The notes: generated by a model not told the origin, from the letters alone. Counted from the first letter of the stretch, positions 1 through 8,493 are shown. The stretch is DNA of 64,000 nt from CAYZMS01 sp964479625 (GCA_964479625.1 CAYZMS010000020.1:1-64000), one strand, 5' to 3'. Translations and numbers: made by a program.

Positions 1-9
1 AATTAACGA

Positions 10-39
10 AAAGCCTCGTTGCTATTGCAGCGGGGCTTT
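10..39. terminator. Hairpin terminator at the window edge
   Basis: A 13-bp stem (two G-T wobbles) with a 4-nt TATT loop, arms at 10-22 and 27-39, ends in a short T run and begins in an A run. It looks like a bidirectional terminator for a gene left of the window and for the leftward transporter gene that ends at 228. Nothing else is recognisable between 40 and 227. Confidence 0.5.
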
Positions 40-227
40 CGTCTTTATTGGAGATGGCATTTTCAATTATTTTCCAACGGTAGTAAACGAAGCAGGCTTT
101 AAGACTTGAAATAACGATGATAATCCAAGATAGAAGAAAAGTTGTAAAGGAGCGCAAATGTAAATGTGCAATGAGGGGGTATAGTTTTGCATTTGAATAA
201 GGTAAGGTCTTTGTCAAACTTTAAGTA

Positions 228-1583
228 TTATTCATTTACCGGTAGGGTCGTTTTGGGGGAGTGCTTCAATAATTGGTCCTGCAAATCTTCCAGGGAAACC
301 CCTTTTGTTTCGGGCATTCGGGAATGGACCCATAGTAATTGAAAAACCATCATCAATGCAAAAAAGGCAAATACAGGGGCAGCCCCGATACTTTGAAATA
401 AAAAGGGAATAAGAGCCGGAATGAGGGCCGCAAGAATCCAGTGAACGGAACAGCCAAAGGATTGGCCATACGCCCGAATGTGATTGGGAAATATCTCTGA
501 AATAAACACCCAGATCACCGCCCCCTGGCCTATTGCATGTGCAGCAATGAAGGCAAACAGGGCTATAGGTACGATCATTCCACTCCAACTATAATAAAAA
601 GCCAGGGCTACCACGGTCAGTGAAAATATATACCCAATGGAACCGATATACATGAGTTGACGGCGCCCCATTTTATCGATCAGACTCAAGCCTATTAAGG
701 TGAAAATCAAATTAACTACACCTATTCCAATGCTGCTGAGCAAGGCAGTACTTTCTCCCAAGCCAGCAATTTCAAAGATTCTGGGAGCGTAATATAAAAA
801 GGCATTGATCCCTGATAGTTGGTTGAAAAAAGCAATAAGGAAGGCCAACATGAATAAGGATAAATAAGGCCGCCAACTAAAGTCTTCTCCTGGCTCGGAG
901 CTATCATGAGCACGGATCTCTGCAACCATTTCGTCCAGGTTACAGGTTGTATTTATCCTGCTTAGGATAGCTCGAGCTTCCTCCTCATTTCCTCCATGAT
1001 TAAGTAGCCAGCGGGGAGAGCAAGGCAACCTAGTCACCAGTACAGTATATAAAATAGCGGGGAAAGCTTCTACCCCTATCATCCACCGCCAGGCATTTTC
1101 CCCGATACTACTCAAAAGATAATTTGAAATAAACGCGATTAGAATACCAAAAACAATATTGAATTGGTACAAAGCTACTAGCTGACCCCTCTTTTCTGAA
1201 GGGGCAATCTCTGAAACATAGGCCGGTGCCGCAATTGTGGAAGCCCCTACACCCAGCCCCCCCAGGAAACGGAAAAATGCAAAGCTGTATGGATCACTTA
1301 CAAGAGAAGACCCGATTGCTGAAATGGTATATAAAACCCCGATCCAAAATAAAGTGGTTTTTCGACCAAGCTTTTCAGTGGGAATACCTCCAAAAATAGC
1401 CCCGATTACGGTGCCCCATAAGGCCATAGACACTACCACCCATCCGTGGAAAAGATCACTGGTCTGCCAAAGCTCCTGCAGTCTTTTTTCTGCACCCGAA
1501 ATAACGATCGTGTCAAAGCCGAATAAAAAACCTGCAAGGGCAGCTATGATAGACCAAAAGAGAACCTTGTTGCCTGTTTTCAT
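228..1583 (-). CDS. MFS sugar porter family transporter
   Basis: This 451-residue protein has about 12 membrane segments and the marks of the sugar porter branch of the major facilitator superfamily: an N-terminal GFLFGFD segment, GRK/GRR loop motifs after TM2 and TM8, an SPRWL motif before the central loop and a PETKG motif near residue 426. It should move a monosaccharide, by family usually with protons, across the inner membrane. It starts 1 nt after the stop of the upstream PfkB kinase, so the two are one leftward operon for uptake and phosphorylation of a sugar. The kinase suggests fructose, but the sequence does not fix the substrate. Confidence 0.88.
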   Translation of the reverse strand: MKTGNKVLFWSIIAALAGFLFGFDTIVISGAEKRLQELWQTSDLFHGWVVVSMALWGTVIGAIFGGIPTEKLGRKTTLFWIGVLYTISAIGSSLVSDPYSFAFFRFLGGLGVGASTIAAPAYVSEIAPSEKRGQLVALYQFNIVFGILIAFISNYLLSSIGENAWRWMIGVEAFPAILYTVLVTRLPCSPRWLLNHGGNEEEARAILSRINTTCNLDEMVAEIRAHDSSEPGEDFSWRPYLSLFMLAFLIAFFNQLSGINAFLYYAPRIFEIAGLGESTALLSSIGIGVVNLIFTLIGLSLIDKMGRRQLMYIGSIGYIFSLTVVALAFYYSWSGMIVPIALFAFIAAHAIGQGAVIWVFISEIFPNHIRAYGQSFGCSVHWILAALIPALIPFLFQSIGAAPVFAFFALMMVFQLLWVHSRMPETKGVSLEDLQDQLLKHSPKTTLPVNE

Positions 1584-1584
1584 A

Positions 1585-2454
1585 TTAACCTAGAACTTCT
1601 TTGTAGTCGTACTCCGGAGTGGCCCCCCGACGGCTGGCAACAAAGGCGCCAACTTTGCAAGCCGTAGCTAATTGTTGTTGAATGGGGGCTCCTTTCAAGC
1701 GCGCGGATAAAAAGCCGGCCAAGAAGGAATCACCGCTGCCCACGGTGTCGGCTACTTTAACTGGGAACCCCTCCTGATGGTAGTATCCACTCGAATCAAA
1801 ATAGGCTGCGCCGTCTTTTCCCATAGTAAGCAGAAGCCCCTCTGCATCCAGTCGAGCGAAAAGTTGCTCCATTAAGTCCTCAGGATTACCATGGTAATCG
1901 TACCAACTGGAAATTTCGGACAATTCATCCTCATTCATTTTGATGATTCTCGCCTTTGAAAGGAGGCTTTCCAGTGTAAGGTGATCAAAGTGAGGGGGGC
2001 GCAGGTTTACATCAAAAACAGCCCGGGGGGCCAGGTCGAGCAGCTCCATTAAGGTGTTGCGACTTACTTCATGTCGTGCTGCCAGGCTACCAAATACAAA
2101 TATGCTGGAAGCAGCTACTAAAGCCTGTGCCACTTTTTCCACTTGCAGAAAATCCCAGGCAACGGGTTTTCGAATTTGGTAGGTGGCATGCCCGTCTTTG
2201 TCCAGTGCGACATCTACGGTACCGGTGGGATAATCAGGATCGCGTTGAACCAGGCTAAGGTCTACTTGTTTGGATTGCCAGAAGGATAGGAGTTCATCCC
2301 CCAGTGCATCCTTTCCAAGCCTGCTGATGGGAATGACCGGGATACCAAATTGCCGAAGGTGAAAAACAACATTCATGGGAGCACCTCCAGGTTTTTTTCC
2401 CTCAGGCAATACGTCCCACAGCATTTCTCCAAAACAGATGGCCGGACTTTCCAT
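1585..2454 (-). CDS. PfkB-family carbohydrate kinase (fructokinase-like)
   Basis: A 289-residue ribokinase/PfkB-fold sugar kinase. The N-terminal substrate-binding GGAPMN motif is near residue 23. The C-terminal signature DTVGSGDSF holds the catalytic Asp and the anion hole; the usual GAGD is GSGD here. The length is normal for bacterial fructokinases. It would phosphorylate a sugar, probably fructose, with ATP in the cytoplasm. It is the first gene of a two-gene operon with the sugar porter, whose start lies 1 nt beyond this stop. A closely related substrate such as another ketose cannot be excluded. Confidence 0.85.
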   Translation of the reverse strand: MESPAICFGEMLWDVLPEGKKPGGAPMNVVFHLRQFGIPVIPISRLGKDALGDELLSFWQSKQVDLSLVQRDPDYPTGTVDVALDKDGHATYQIRKPVAWDFLQVEKVAQALVAASSIFVFGSLAARHEVSRNTLMELLDLAPRAVFDVNLRPPHFDHLTLESLLSKARIIKMNEDELSEISSWYDYHGNPEDLMEQLFARLDAEGLLLTMGKDGAAYFDSSGYYHQEGFPVKVADTVGSGDSFLAGFLSARLKGAPIQQQLATACKVGAFVASRRGATPEYDYKEVLG

Positions 2455-2483
2455 ATCTTGAAGTTTTTTCGAAAAAAATCAAT

Positions 2484-2957
2484 ATGAAGGCTCTTCCCCG
2501 GGAACGATTGATCCAATTGGAACTGATCTGGTGGTTGTTCACGGCATTGGTGATCTTGGCCGTGTTAATACCCGTTTACTCTTCGGTGCCAAATTATGTT
2601 TTTTGGACAAGCAATATATTATTCATTTTGTTTTTTATTACCCTTACCCGCTATATTTTTCTGTTGCCCTTTACTTTCCTCGCCCGTCGACAGGGGGGTA
2701 AAATTGGCATGGTTTTCCTGATGATCCCGATCATTTGGTATTGTGTTGAGCAACTCAACTACTTTCAAACTTTCCTAGATGAAAATGGAGTGGAAGCCCT
2801 TACCGGGCCCATGTCCTTTCAGAAGCAACAAGCCATGGCCCGCTATATTCATAGCGAAATGTTGTTATTCGGAGTGGGAGCGGTGATCAGTGCAGTGGTA
2901 TTTCCTTTTCGAATGCTTCTGTCGGTCTGGCGTCAACGGAACCGGGGGACAGTTTAA
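2484..2957 (+). CDS. Small polytopic membrane protein of unknown function
   Basis: I do not recognise the family. The 157 residues show about four hydrophobic segments (near 13-33, 40-62, 74-90 and 126-148), with a soluble stretch between the third and fourth that contains several Gln and Met residues. The gene is divergent from the sugar kinase (29 nt between starts). Its last 71 bases overlap the 3' end of the convergent YhhN-family gene, so the two mRNAs are complementary at their tails. It is likely an inner-membrane protein. Confidence 0.6.
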   Translation: MKALPRERLIQLELIWWLFTALVILAVLIPVYSSVPNYVFWTSNILFILFFITLTRYIFLLPFTFLARRQGGKIGMVFLMIPIIWYCVEQLNYFQTFLDENGVEALTGPMSFQKQQAMARYIHSEMLLFGVGAVISAVVFPFRMLLSVWRQRNRGTV

Positions 2958-3648
2958 GTATTTTGGCACTACCCCAAACGATGAGGAACTGTCCCAAAAT
3001 ATAAGTAGACATTATAAAAAGGCGGGGAGAGGGGAGCTCGACGTTTGCTTTGAATTTATTTATGGCGATCAAGCTGTCGGAAAGGACAAATAGCAAGGCC
3101 CCTACGCCAATGATCAACGCCATTTTTTGGTCAGTGCGTCCTAATAGGTTAAATGCGTTTGCAGCCATGGTAATAATTATGACACTGTAAAGGGTTATGG
3201 CAATGCGCATTAAACCATCCAGTTCAGGCCAAAGATAAATTAGCATCCCTAACCAGAGTGCAAAGAACGGGACCCCTAGCCAGGGGCTTTTTACCAACTT
3301 TCCTTTCGAATAGTTTGGAAACCGAACGAATCCAAGGTTGTAGCACAATTGGGTAACCAAAAAGGCGGAAAGCCCGGACAGGAAAAGAGTGAACTCCATA
3401 TTGCTTCCCTCTACCAGCATGAGCAAAACATCTCCAAGGGTAGCAAATAACAAAGCAGTGAGTACCCATTTTCGAAATGAAGTATGGGTGACCCTCAGTG
3501 TTTCAAGAGTAAACCAGACTGCAAGTAAGGGCATCAGTAAGGGTTTGGTACAAAAAATGAAAGTGTAATTAAGCGTTTGTTCAGCCCAAAGGTTGGTGAG
3601 TGCAACCAAAGTAAATAGGATCATTAGCCCTGTGGAGATGAATTTCAT
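2887..3648 (-). CDS. YhhN/TMEM86 family membrane protein (lysoplasmalogenase-like)
   Basis: A 253-residue, eight-helix membrane protein. Conserved elements of the YhhN family are visible: KPLLMPLL near residue 35, GDVLLM near 72 and a GALLFVLSDSL motif near 183. TMEM86B and some bacterial members hydrolyse lysoplasmalogens. That activity is inherited from the family and not shown here. About 25 residues after the last helix are polar and lie in the region that overlaps the convergent 157-residue ORF. Confidence 0.78.
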   Translation of the reverse strand: MKFISTGLMILFTLVALTNLWAEQTLNYTFIFCTKPLLMPLLAVWFTLETLRVTHTSFRKWVLTALLFATLGDVLLMLVEGSNMEFTLFLSGLSAFLVTQLCYNLGFVRFPNYSKGKLVKSPWLGVPFFALWLGMLIYLWPELDGLMRIAITLYSVIIITMAANAFNLLGRTDQKMALIIGVGALLFVLSDSLIAINKFKANVELPSPRLFIMSTYILGQFLIVWGSAKILKLSPGSVDARPTEAFEKEIPLH

Positions 3649-3724
3649 ATTTCTTTCGTTTCAAACGAATCTACCCAAATTTTTTAGGCTTTGATAAGAA
3701 ATAGAAAACAGTCTTGATGGGTTA

Positions 3725-4336
3725 CTATCGAATAGTATCCCGTGGAGCTGCTTCATCTTCAATTTCGAAAAAGTAATTTTTGGATTCTGCCCGCTCGGTC
3801 ATGTTTTCCACCTGATCCAGTATATCTTTTGAATAATCCCAAAAATCGCTGATGATCGGTCGGGCCTTACCCAGGTATTTCCAAACCAGGCTTGGATACT
3901 CCTTCAGGAAAGAATAGGTTTGCGAATCTTGGGTAACATTTTTCCTTTCCTGCTCATTGAAAGAGGCGGAAAGTATGAACCAAAGAACGCCGCTGTAAAG
4001 AAGGACCATCACACTGGAAACCACGGCCCCACCGATTACCTGATTGATAATATTGATATTGGCCGTCTTGAGGATCCCCTCCAACCCCCGGGAGATCAGG
4101 CGAAGCAGAAGCATGGTCAACAGGAAAGTTAGCAGGAACCCCAGTATGAACATAAAGGGGCTATCTTGATCCAGTACATCTTTAAGGAAATCTGTTACAG
4201 GTCGGGCAAAACGCAGAGCGGCCATCGCCCCGAAGGTGTATGAGAGAATGGTAAATATCCATCGGATAATACCGCGGGAGAAGCCCAGGATGAATCCGGT
4301 GATGGCCACCAATGCGAGAATGCCGTCAATTACCAT
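3725..4336 (-). CDS. cvpA: CvpA family membrane protein
   Basis: A 203-residue protein whose first 160 residues match the CvpA (colicin V production) topology: four hydrophobic helices with a GFxxGxxRG-like segment at residues 15-23 and a charged C-terminal tail. In Escherichia coli CvpA is an inner-membrane protein needed for colicin V export and linked to envelope stress tolerance; its biochemical role is unknown. It is monocistronic here, with 76 nt to the YhhN gene on the same strand. Confidence 0.78.
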   Translation of the reverse strand: MVIDGILALVAITGFILGFSRGIIRWIFTILSYTFGAMAALRFARPVTDFLKDVLDQDSPFMFILGFLLTFLLTMLLLRLISRGLEGILKTANINIINQVIGGAVVSSVMVLLYSGVLWFILSASFNEQERKNVTQDSQTYSFLKEYPSLVWKYLGKARPIISDFWDYSKDILDQVENMTERAESKNYFFEIEDEAAPRDTIR

Positions 4337-4666
4337 TTATTCAGTATCAGTATAAAAATACAAGCCTTCTTTTACATTCCGTTTGATAAAGATAAGGGTA
4401 ACCATTCTGGAAAAAAATCCTATCCTTTATTAAAAACGGAATCTCTAATGTTTAGTTTCTTGGGTGCTCAGCCGTTTTCGCTCTGAATTAATGCGTAACA
4501 TATTCATTTTTCTCCGTATTCTAAATACTTCCAGTGGAATCTTCGATAGGAGAGCGTAAAAAATAGATTGATGACGGTATACCGTATCTTTGGAGTATTC
4601 GTTATCTCTCCTGACCACTCGATCAACTTTTTTCGATTGTACAATATTCAAAACTATTCGGGTAAC
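4337..4666. other. Intergenic region, 330 nt
   Basis: AT-rich spacer between divergent genes. It contains one TATCTTTG promoter-like match (4585-4592). A 68-codon frame on the minus strand has no recognisable features, and I do not consider it a gene. Confidence 0.5.
4585..4592 (+). promoter_or_regulatory. Bacteroidota -7 promoter element (TATCTTTG)
   Basis: An exact match to TAnnTTTG, the -7 element of the main Bacteroidota sigma factor. It lies about 75 nt before the ATG at 4667. I see no clear TTG at the usual -33 spacing. Its position downstream of an in-frame ATG at 4568 supports the later start. Confidence 0.4.
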
Positions 4667-5131
4667 ATGAAAACGACTGCTTTATTCCTTATGCTGATGT
4701 TTACAGGTGGTTTTTCGCTGGTGGCACAAATGAGTGACCCGGCAGTGTTTATTTTGTTTAACGATGAGGCCAGGCATCAAAAACTGGTAGAAGACCACCC
4801 CCGCAGTTTATTAGCTGTAGCCGATAACGACCCCAAAGCAGCTCTGGGGGATTGGCTATCCTTTTTGCAGAATATAGAAACTTACGCGGCTTCTATTAAT
4901 TACGACCTAAAGGGGGTGCAACTATACCTGCATGCATTTTGGGATACCGACGGATCGATAGATGCTTTAGGCTATTTTTTACAACCGGAATCCAGAAATG
5001 TACCTGAAGAAGAGCTAAGCGTTTTTTTTAGAAAATTTATTGAGAATTACGAACCCAAGCTCATCAGTGAGAAAAAGTTTAGCCATTATACCTCTGTGAG
5101 TTTTCCTACTTTTGTGGAAAGAGGGCAATAA
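4667..5131 (+). CDS. Secreted protein of unknown function
   Basis: 154 residues from the chosen start. The frame opens upstream at 4568, but the ATG at 4667 gives a clean signal peptide (MKTTALFLMLMFTGGFSLVA, cleavage before or after Gln) and follows a promoter-like site. The mature part is a mixed alpha/beta sequence of about 130 residues with no cysteine and no motif I recognise. It probably acts in the periplasm or outside the cell. A hairpin terminator follows at 5146-5181, so it is likely monocistronic. Confidence 0.6.
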   Translation: MKTTALFLMLMFTGGFSLVAQMSDPAVFILFNDEARHQKLVEDHPRSLLAVADNDPKAALGDWLSFLQNIETYAASINYDLKGVQLYLHAFWDTDGSIDALGYFLQPESRNVPEEELSVFFRKFIENYEPKLISEKKFSHYTSVSFPTFVERGQ

Positions 5132-5145
5132 GTCCCGAAATAAAT

Positions 5146-5181
5146 AAAACCGGCTCCATTCGAAGAAAACGAACCGGTTTT
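5146..5181 (+). terminator. Rho-independent terminator
   Basis: Inverted repeat AAAACCGG/CCGGTTTT (5146-5153 and 5174-5181), with two more pairs inside after one mismatch and a T run at the end. It separates the secreted-protein gene from the dehydrogenase at 5200. Confidence 0.55.
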
Positions 5182-5199
5182 CTAAAACACAAAATCAGG

Positions 5200-6165
5200 A
5201 TGATCAAAATTCTAGCCAACGATGGCATCCACCAAGATGGAAAAACCCTGCTGGAGGAAGCCGGGTATGAAGTCCACATTACTAAAATCGCACAGGAAGA
5301 CTTGCCCAACGCACTTCCTGACTTCGATGTTATTATCGTACGCAGCGCGACCCAAGTCCGTAAAGACCTGATCGATAAGTGCCCCAACTTAAAGATCATT
5401 GCTCGGGGAGGGGTTGGGTTGGATAATATTGATGTTGATTACGCCCGGGAAAAAGGGATTACGGTAATGAATACCCCTGCTTCTTCGTCCCAATCGGTTG
5501 CGGAGTTGGCCTTCTCGCATATGTTTACCCTTTCCCGCTCCCTTCACTTGGCCAATAGAGAATTACCTAACAAAGGGACTTCCGACTTCAAGGCCCTTAA
5601 AAAAGCCTATTCCAAGGGAGTACAACTTAGAGGAAAAACCCTTGGCGTAATTGGTTTCGGGCGAATAGGGCAAGAAACGGCACGTATCGGCCTGGCGCTA
5701 GGCATGAATGTAATGCCCACCGATCTAGCCATCGATACGGCAGATATCGACATCAATGTATATAAGACCGACCATGTTCGGATGTCGATCCGGGTGGAAA
5801 CCTTTCCCATCGAAGAGGTCTTTGCAGAATCTGATTACCTGTCTTTGCATGTTCCTTTCGGAGGCGGTAAGGCGATCCTGGGAGCTGAAGAATTTGCACA
5901 GATGAAAGATGGGGTAATTGTCATCAATACCTCTCGCGGTGGAGCTATTAATGAACCAGCCCTTTTGGAAGCTTTAAAATCAGGTAAAGTTGGAGGCGCA
6001 GGCTTGGACGTTTTCGAAAATGAACCGACTCCTATGCAAGAGCTGCTTGATCATCCAAGGATCTCTGTAAGCCCGCACATCGGGGCTTCTACTTTGGAGG
6101 CACAGGCCAATATCGGCTTGGAACTGGCCGACAAGATCATTGCTTTTTTCGGAGATGATAAATAA
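5200..6165 (+). CDS. serA: D-3-phosphoglycerate dehydrogenase-like D-2-hydroxyacid dehydrogenase
   Basis: A 321-residue D-isomer-specific 2-hydroxyacid dehydrogenase. The NAD-binding GFGRIG is at 152-157. The catalytic triad reads as R246 (NTSRGG), E275 (FENEP) and H293 (PHIGAS). The N-terminal substrate-binding half has the VRSAT and GGVGLDNID motifs typical of 3-phosphoglycerate dehydrogenase. There is no C-terminal ACT domain, so it is the short form and probably not inhibited by serine through ACT binding. It would commit 3-phosphoglycerate to serine synthesis. No serC or serB lies next to it, so another hydroxyacid substrate remains possible. Confidence 0.8.
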   Translation: MIKILANDGIHQDGKTLLEEAGYEVHITKIAQEDLPNALPDFDVIIVRSATQVRKDLIDKCPNLKIIARGGVGLDNIDVDYAREKGITVMNTPASSSQSVAELAFSHMFTLSRSLHLANRELPNKGTSDFKALKKAYSKGVQLRGKTLGVIGFGRIGQETARIGLALGMNVMPTDLAIDTADIDINVYKTDHVRMSIRVETFPIEEVFAESDYLSLHVPFGGGKAILGAEEFAQMKDGVIVINTSRGGAINEPALLEALKSGKVGGAGLDVFENEPTPMQELLDHPRISVSPHIGASTLEAQANIGLELADKIIAFFGDDK

Positions 6166-6198
6166 CTGGTGGTCTTGAGTTAGACAGACCCTGACTTT

Positions 6199-6948
6199 CT
6201 ATAAGTATCCATTAACCAGTAGCTTTTCTACGGTGGGGTGATTACTCCCTCCCAGCGGCTCTACGGTGATATTCAAGCTCTCGGCATCAGGGTGAAAAGT
6301 AATGGGCTGGATACTTTCATTGAGAGCCAGCAAACCGGCATTGATCATTTCACCATCTACGTCGACCCATATCTGATATTGTTTTCCTTCAGGAGGCTCC
6401 GGCAGATCAGCAATATTTACAAAAGCCTTTTGGTCGTCGATGTTCCAGTAAGCAATGGCGTGTTCTCCTCCGGAAGGAGCACTGCCACCAAGGTAGATCG
6501 TTTGGGTTCCCTGATCGGAGAAAAAAGCGGCGATGGCTGCACTTTCTGTCAGGTCATTTTTTTCACGCTGGCATTCCGTTAATTGCAGGTTTGCTTTTTG
6601 AAGTTGGTTTTGGTTCCTTTGTAGGGCCCTGTTGGAGAAGAACAGCCCGGCAGTCAGGGCGATCAGGGCAGCATAGGAAACCCATTTCCGCCAATCAAAT
6701 GAAAAAGATTGGGTAGCTGGTTCGAAATGCCGGACTTCCCGTACCACCCGTTCCCGCAATTCCTCCGGTGGACGAAGGGCGTACTGACGTGCGTATTGCT
6801 CCAGGGATTGCTGAGCATCCTGTACTTTCTCTTTTAGTTCCGGGTATTGGTTAAGGTATTTTTCTACCAGTTCAGTCTCCTCTTCATCGGTGAGACCAAG
6901 TATGTATTGTTCTAATAATCCAGTCTCCAGGAATTGTTCTTTGTTCAT
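6199..6948 (-). CDS. Anti-sigma factor, RskA type
   Basis: 249 residues in anti-sigma-K order: an N-terminal cytoplasmic zinc-free anti-sigma domain (about 1-75), one membrane helix near 88-106, a short coiled stretch (107-135) and an extracytoplasmic RskA C-terminal domain with the YQIWVDVDG and later NITVEPLGGS segments. It should bind the ECF sigma factor encoded just upstream (71 nt between the genes) and release it on an envelope signal, typically through regulated proteolysis. The gene pair sits opposite a fasciclin gene, the same arrangement of families as the mycobacterial sigK-rskA regulon. Confidence 0.85.
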   Translation of the reverse strand: MNKEQFLETGLLEQYILGLTDEEETELVEKYLNQYPELKEKVQDAQQSLEQYARQYALRPPEELRERVVREVRHFEPATQSFSFDWRKWVSYAALIALTAGLFFSNRALQRNQNQLQKANLQLTECQREKNDLTESAAIAAFFSDQGTQTIYLGGSAPSGGEHAIAYWNIDDQKAFVNIADLPEPPEGKQYQIWVDVDGEMINAGLLALNESIQPITFHPDAESLNITVEPLGGSNHPTVEKLLVNGYL

Positions 6949-7019
6949 TTTTCTAGCATTTAGGCCCGATCATTAATTCGGACGAAGCCATTAGCTGAGC
7001 AGGTAAATAGAGCTTATTT

Positions 7020-7607
7020 CTAAAACAGGTACTGCAAATCCAGAAATACTTCAGGGAAAAGGACCAGTTGAATAAAGATATTTTTCAATTTCTTCAATGC
7101 TATTCGAATGCGGGATTTAACCGTCCCCAGCGGGATTTCCAGTAAATCGCTGATCTCTTGTTGCGTATACCCCTGGAAATAACTTAATTCAATGATAACC
7201 TGATACTTATTTTCTAAACGGTCAATTATCTGTTTAAGGTCAAGATGATCAGGTTCAATTTTCAGATCTGCGGTAAACTGATCAGTTTTGGTATATTCCA
7301 GGGAAACCAACTGTTGCTTTCGAAGGTTGTAAGCAAGGCGTCGCTTGTCCAAAGCACAATTCCTGCAAATATTCAACATCCAGGTAAATAATGTACCTTT
7401 TGAAGGATCGAACCTGTATCCATTCCTCCAGATCTTTACAAAACTTTCCTGAATAACATCCTGTGCTATACCTTCATCTTCTACGATTTTTACAACTATT
7501 CCATATAGGGTATCCGCATATTCGTCATATAAAAATTCGATAGCCCTTGGCTCGCCCGATTTTAATTGGTGGATCAACTTGGCTTTGCTCATATGCATTC
7601 CTGTCAT
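7020..7607 (-). CDS. ECF RNA polymerase sigma factor (SigK-like partner of RskA)
   Basis: A sigma-70 family ECF factor. Region 2 lies in the first 90 residues (AIEFLYDEYADTLYG, then the DVIQESFVKIWRN core) and region 4 in the C-terminal third (YFQGYTQQEISDLLEIPLGT, the HTH). The open frame extends to 7781, but its first 58 codons do not resemble sigma factors. I chose the ATG at 7607 (195 residues); ATGs at 7598 and 7592 are also possible. It is co-oriented with and directly upstream of its likely anti-sigma gene, so feedback co-expression is likely. The region between it and the divergent fasciclin gene should carry its own target promoter. Confidence 0.88.
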   Translation of the reverse strand: MTGMHMSKAKLIHQLKSGEPRAIEFLYDEYADTLYGIVVKIVEDEGIAQDVIQESFVKIWRNGYRFDPSKGTLFTWMLNICRNCALDKRRLAYNLRKQQLVSLEYTKTDQFTADLKIEPDHLDLKQIIDRLENKYQVIIELSYFQGYTQQEISDLLEIPLGTVKSRIRIALKKLKNIFIQLVLFPEVFLDLQYLF

Positions 7608-7676
7608 TTTGGGCGAATGGTGAAGCCACTCATATTTGCTTCCTCTAACGTAAAGGAAGTCTAAAGGTTCAGAAGT

Positions 7677-7737
7677 TTTTTTCACCCGCTGTGATCCAAG
7701 TAGGGCGTCAAGCCGTATGTATGTAAATTTTTTCACC
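7677..7737. promoter_or_regulatory. Repeated TTTTTTCACC element in a divergent promoter region
   Basis: The 10-mer TTTTTTCACC occurs at 7677-7686 and again at 7728-7737, 51 bp apart, between the ECF sigma gene and the fasciclin gene. It could be a duplicated -35-like element for the ECF factor, but a T-rich sequence repeats easily and no matching -10 pair is obvious. Confidence 0.25.
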
Positions 7738-7790
7738 TGAAGAGGAGGTTTCCCCATTAACAGGAGCCTTCCAAAAAACATGTTTGTATT

Positions 7791-8315
7791 ATGAAAACCA
7801 TTTTTTCAAAAAGATTATTCGTCCTTGCTTTCGCTTTTGTAACCCTTTCCGTTCAGGCTCAGAAAACTATTGTGGACCTGGCGGTTGGTTCTTCTGATCA
7901 CACCACCCTCGTTGCTGCTTTAAAGGCTGGAGAGCTGGTGGAAGCCCTTCAGGGAGATGGGCCTTTCACTGTTTTTGCCCCAACCAACGCCGCATTCGAA
8001 AAAGTGGATGCTGCAACCTTGGAATCTCTGCTGCAACCTGAAAATCAAAAACAGTTGCAGAACATTCTTACTTATCACGTAGTAAGTGGAAACCTGGATT
8101 CAAAAGCAGTGGTCGGTGCCATCCAAAAAGGAAATGGAACTGCAGAACTGGAGGCCCTAAACGGTAATAAGCTCACCGCAATGGCAAAGGATGGAAGTGT
8201 TTACCTGATGGATGAAAAAGGAGGTAAGGCAAAAGTAACTACTGTTGACTTGAAAGGGTCAAATGGCGTTATTCATGTGATTGACACGGTATTGATGCCA
8301 GATAATAAAGAGTAA
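7791..8315 (+). CDS. Secreted fasciclin (FAS1) domain protein
   Basis: 174 residues: a signal peptide (about 1-23, ending VQA before QK) and one FAS1 domain. The H1 motif TVFAPTNAAF is at 60-69, followed by the central YHVV and the H2-like NGVIHVIDTVLMP near the C-terminus. FAS1 domains mediate adhesion or matrix contact, and the protein should be periplasmic or surface exposed. The gene diverges from an ECF sigma/RskA pair, which by analogy with mpt70/mpt83 suggests it is a target of that sigma factor. A strong terminator follows, so it is monocistronic. Confidence 0.9.
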   Translation: MKTIFSKRLFVLAFAFVTLSVQAQKTIVDLAVGSSDHTTLVAALKAGELVEALQGDGPFTVFAPTNAAFEKVDAATLESLLQPENQKQLQNILTYHVVSGNLDSKAVVGAIQKGNGTAELEALNGNKLTAMAKDGSVYLMDEKGGKAKVTTVDLKGSNGVIHVIDTVLMPDNKE

Positions 8316-8340
8316 GGCAAAAAAATTTATAGTACAAAAG

Positions 8341-8377
8341 GCGTGTCAAAGTTATTCCACTTTGATACGCTTTTTTT
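8341..8377 (+). terminator. Rho-independent terminator of the fasciclin gene
   Basis: An 11-bp stem (8341-8351 with 8360-8370, one G-T wobble), an 8-nt loop and a 7-T tail. Confidence 0.85.
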
Positions 8378-8391
8378 AATCCTGAGGCAAA

Positions 8392-8493
8392 TCAGTAGTT
8401 TTTTTTGGAGAAAAACTCATTTTTTATAAACTCTTTGTTTAGGATGATTACTCCAATGGTCATGATGCTCAGGAGGATCAAATCGGGGCTCAT
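8392..8493 (-). CDS. Possible 33-residue single-helix membrane peptide
   Basis: A short frame from ATG at 8493 to TGA at 8392 encodes 33 residues. About 17 hydrophobic residues (LILLSIMTIGVIIL region) are followed by a Lys/Glu/Asn-rich tail, the layout of many small bacterial membrane proteins. A TATTTTTG match to the Bacteroidota -7 element lies at 8530-8523, about 30 nt upstream. There is no Shine-Dalgarno. The gene fills part of an otherwise empty 320-nt stretch between the fasciclin terminator and the phosphoesterase; I see nothing else there. Family unknown. Confidence 0.35.
   Translation of the reverse strand: MSPDLILLSIMTIGVIILNKEFIKNEFFSKKNY

Noticed and set aside
4445..4651. 68-codon minus-strand frame before the secreted protein
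   Set aside because: Basic, no recognisable motif, overlaps the promoter-like site and no independent support; likely chance.
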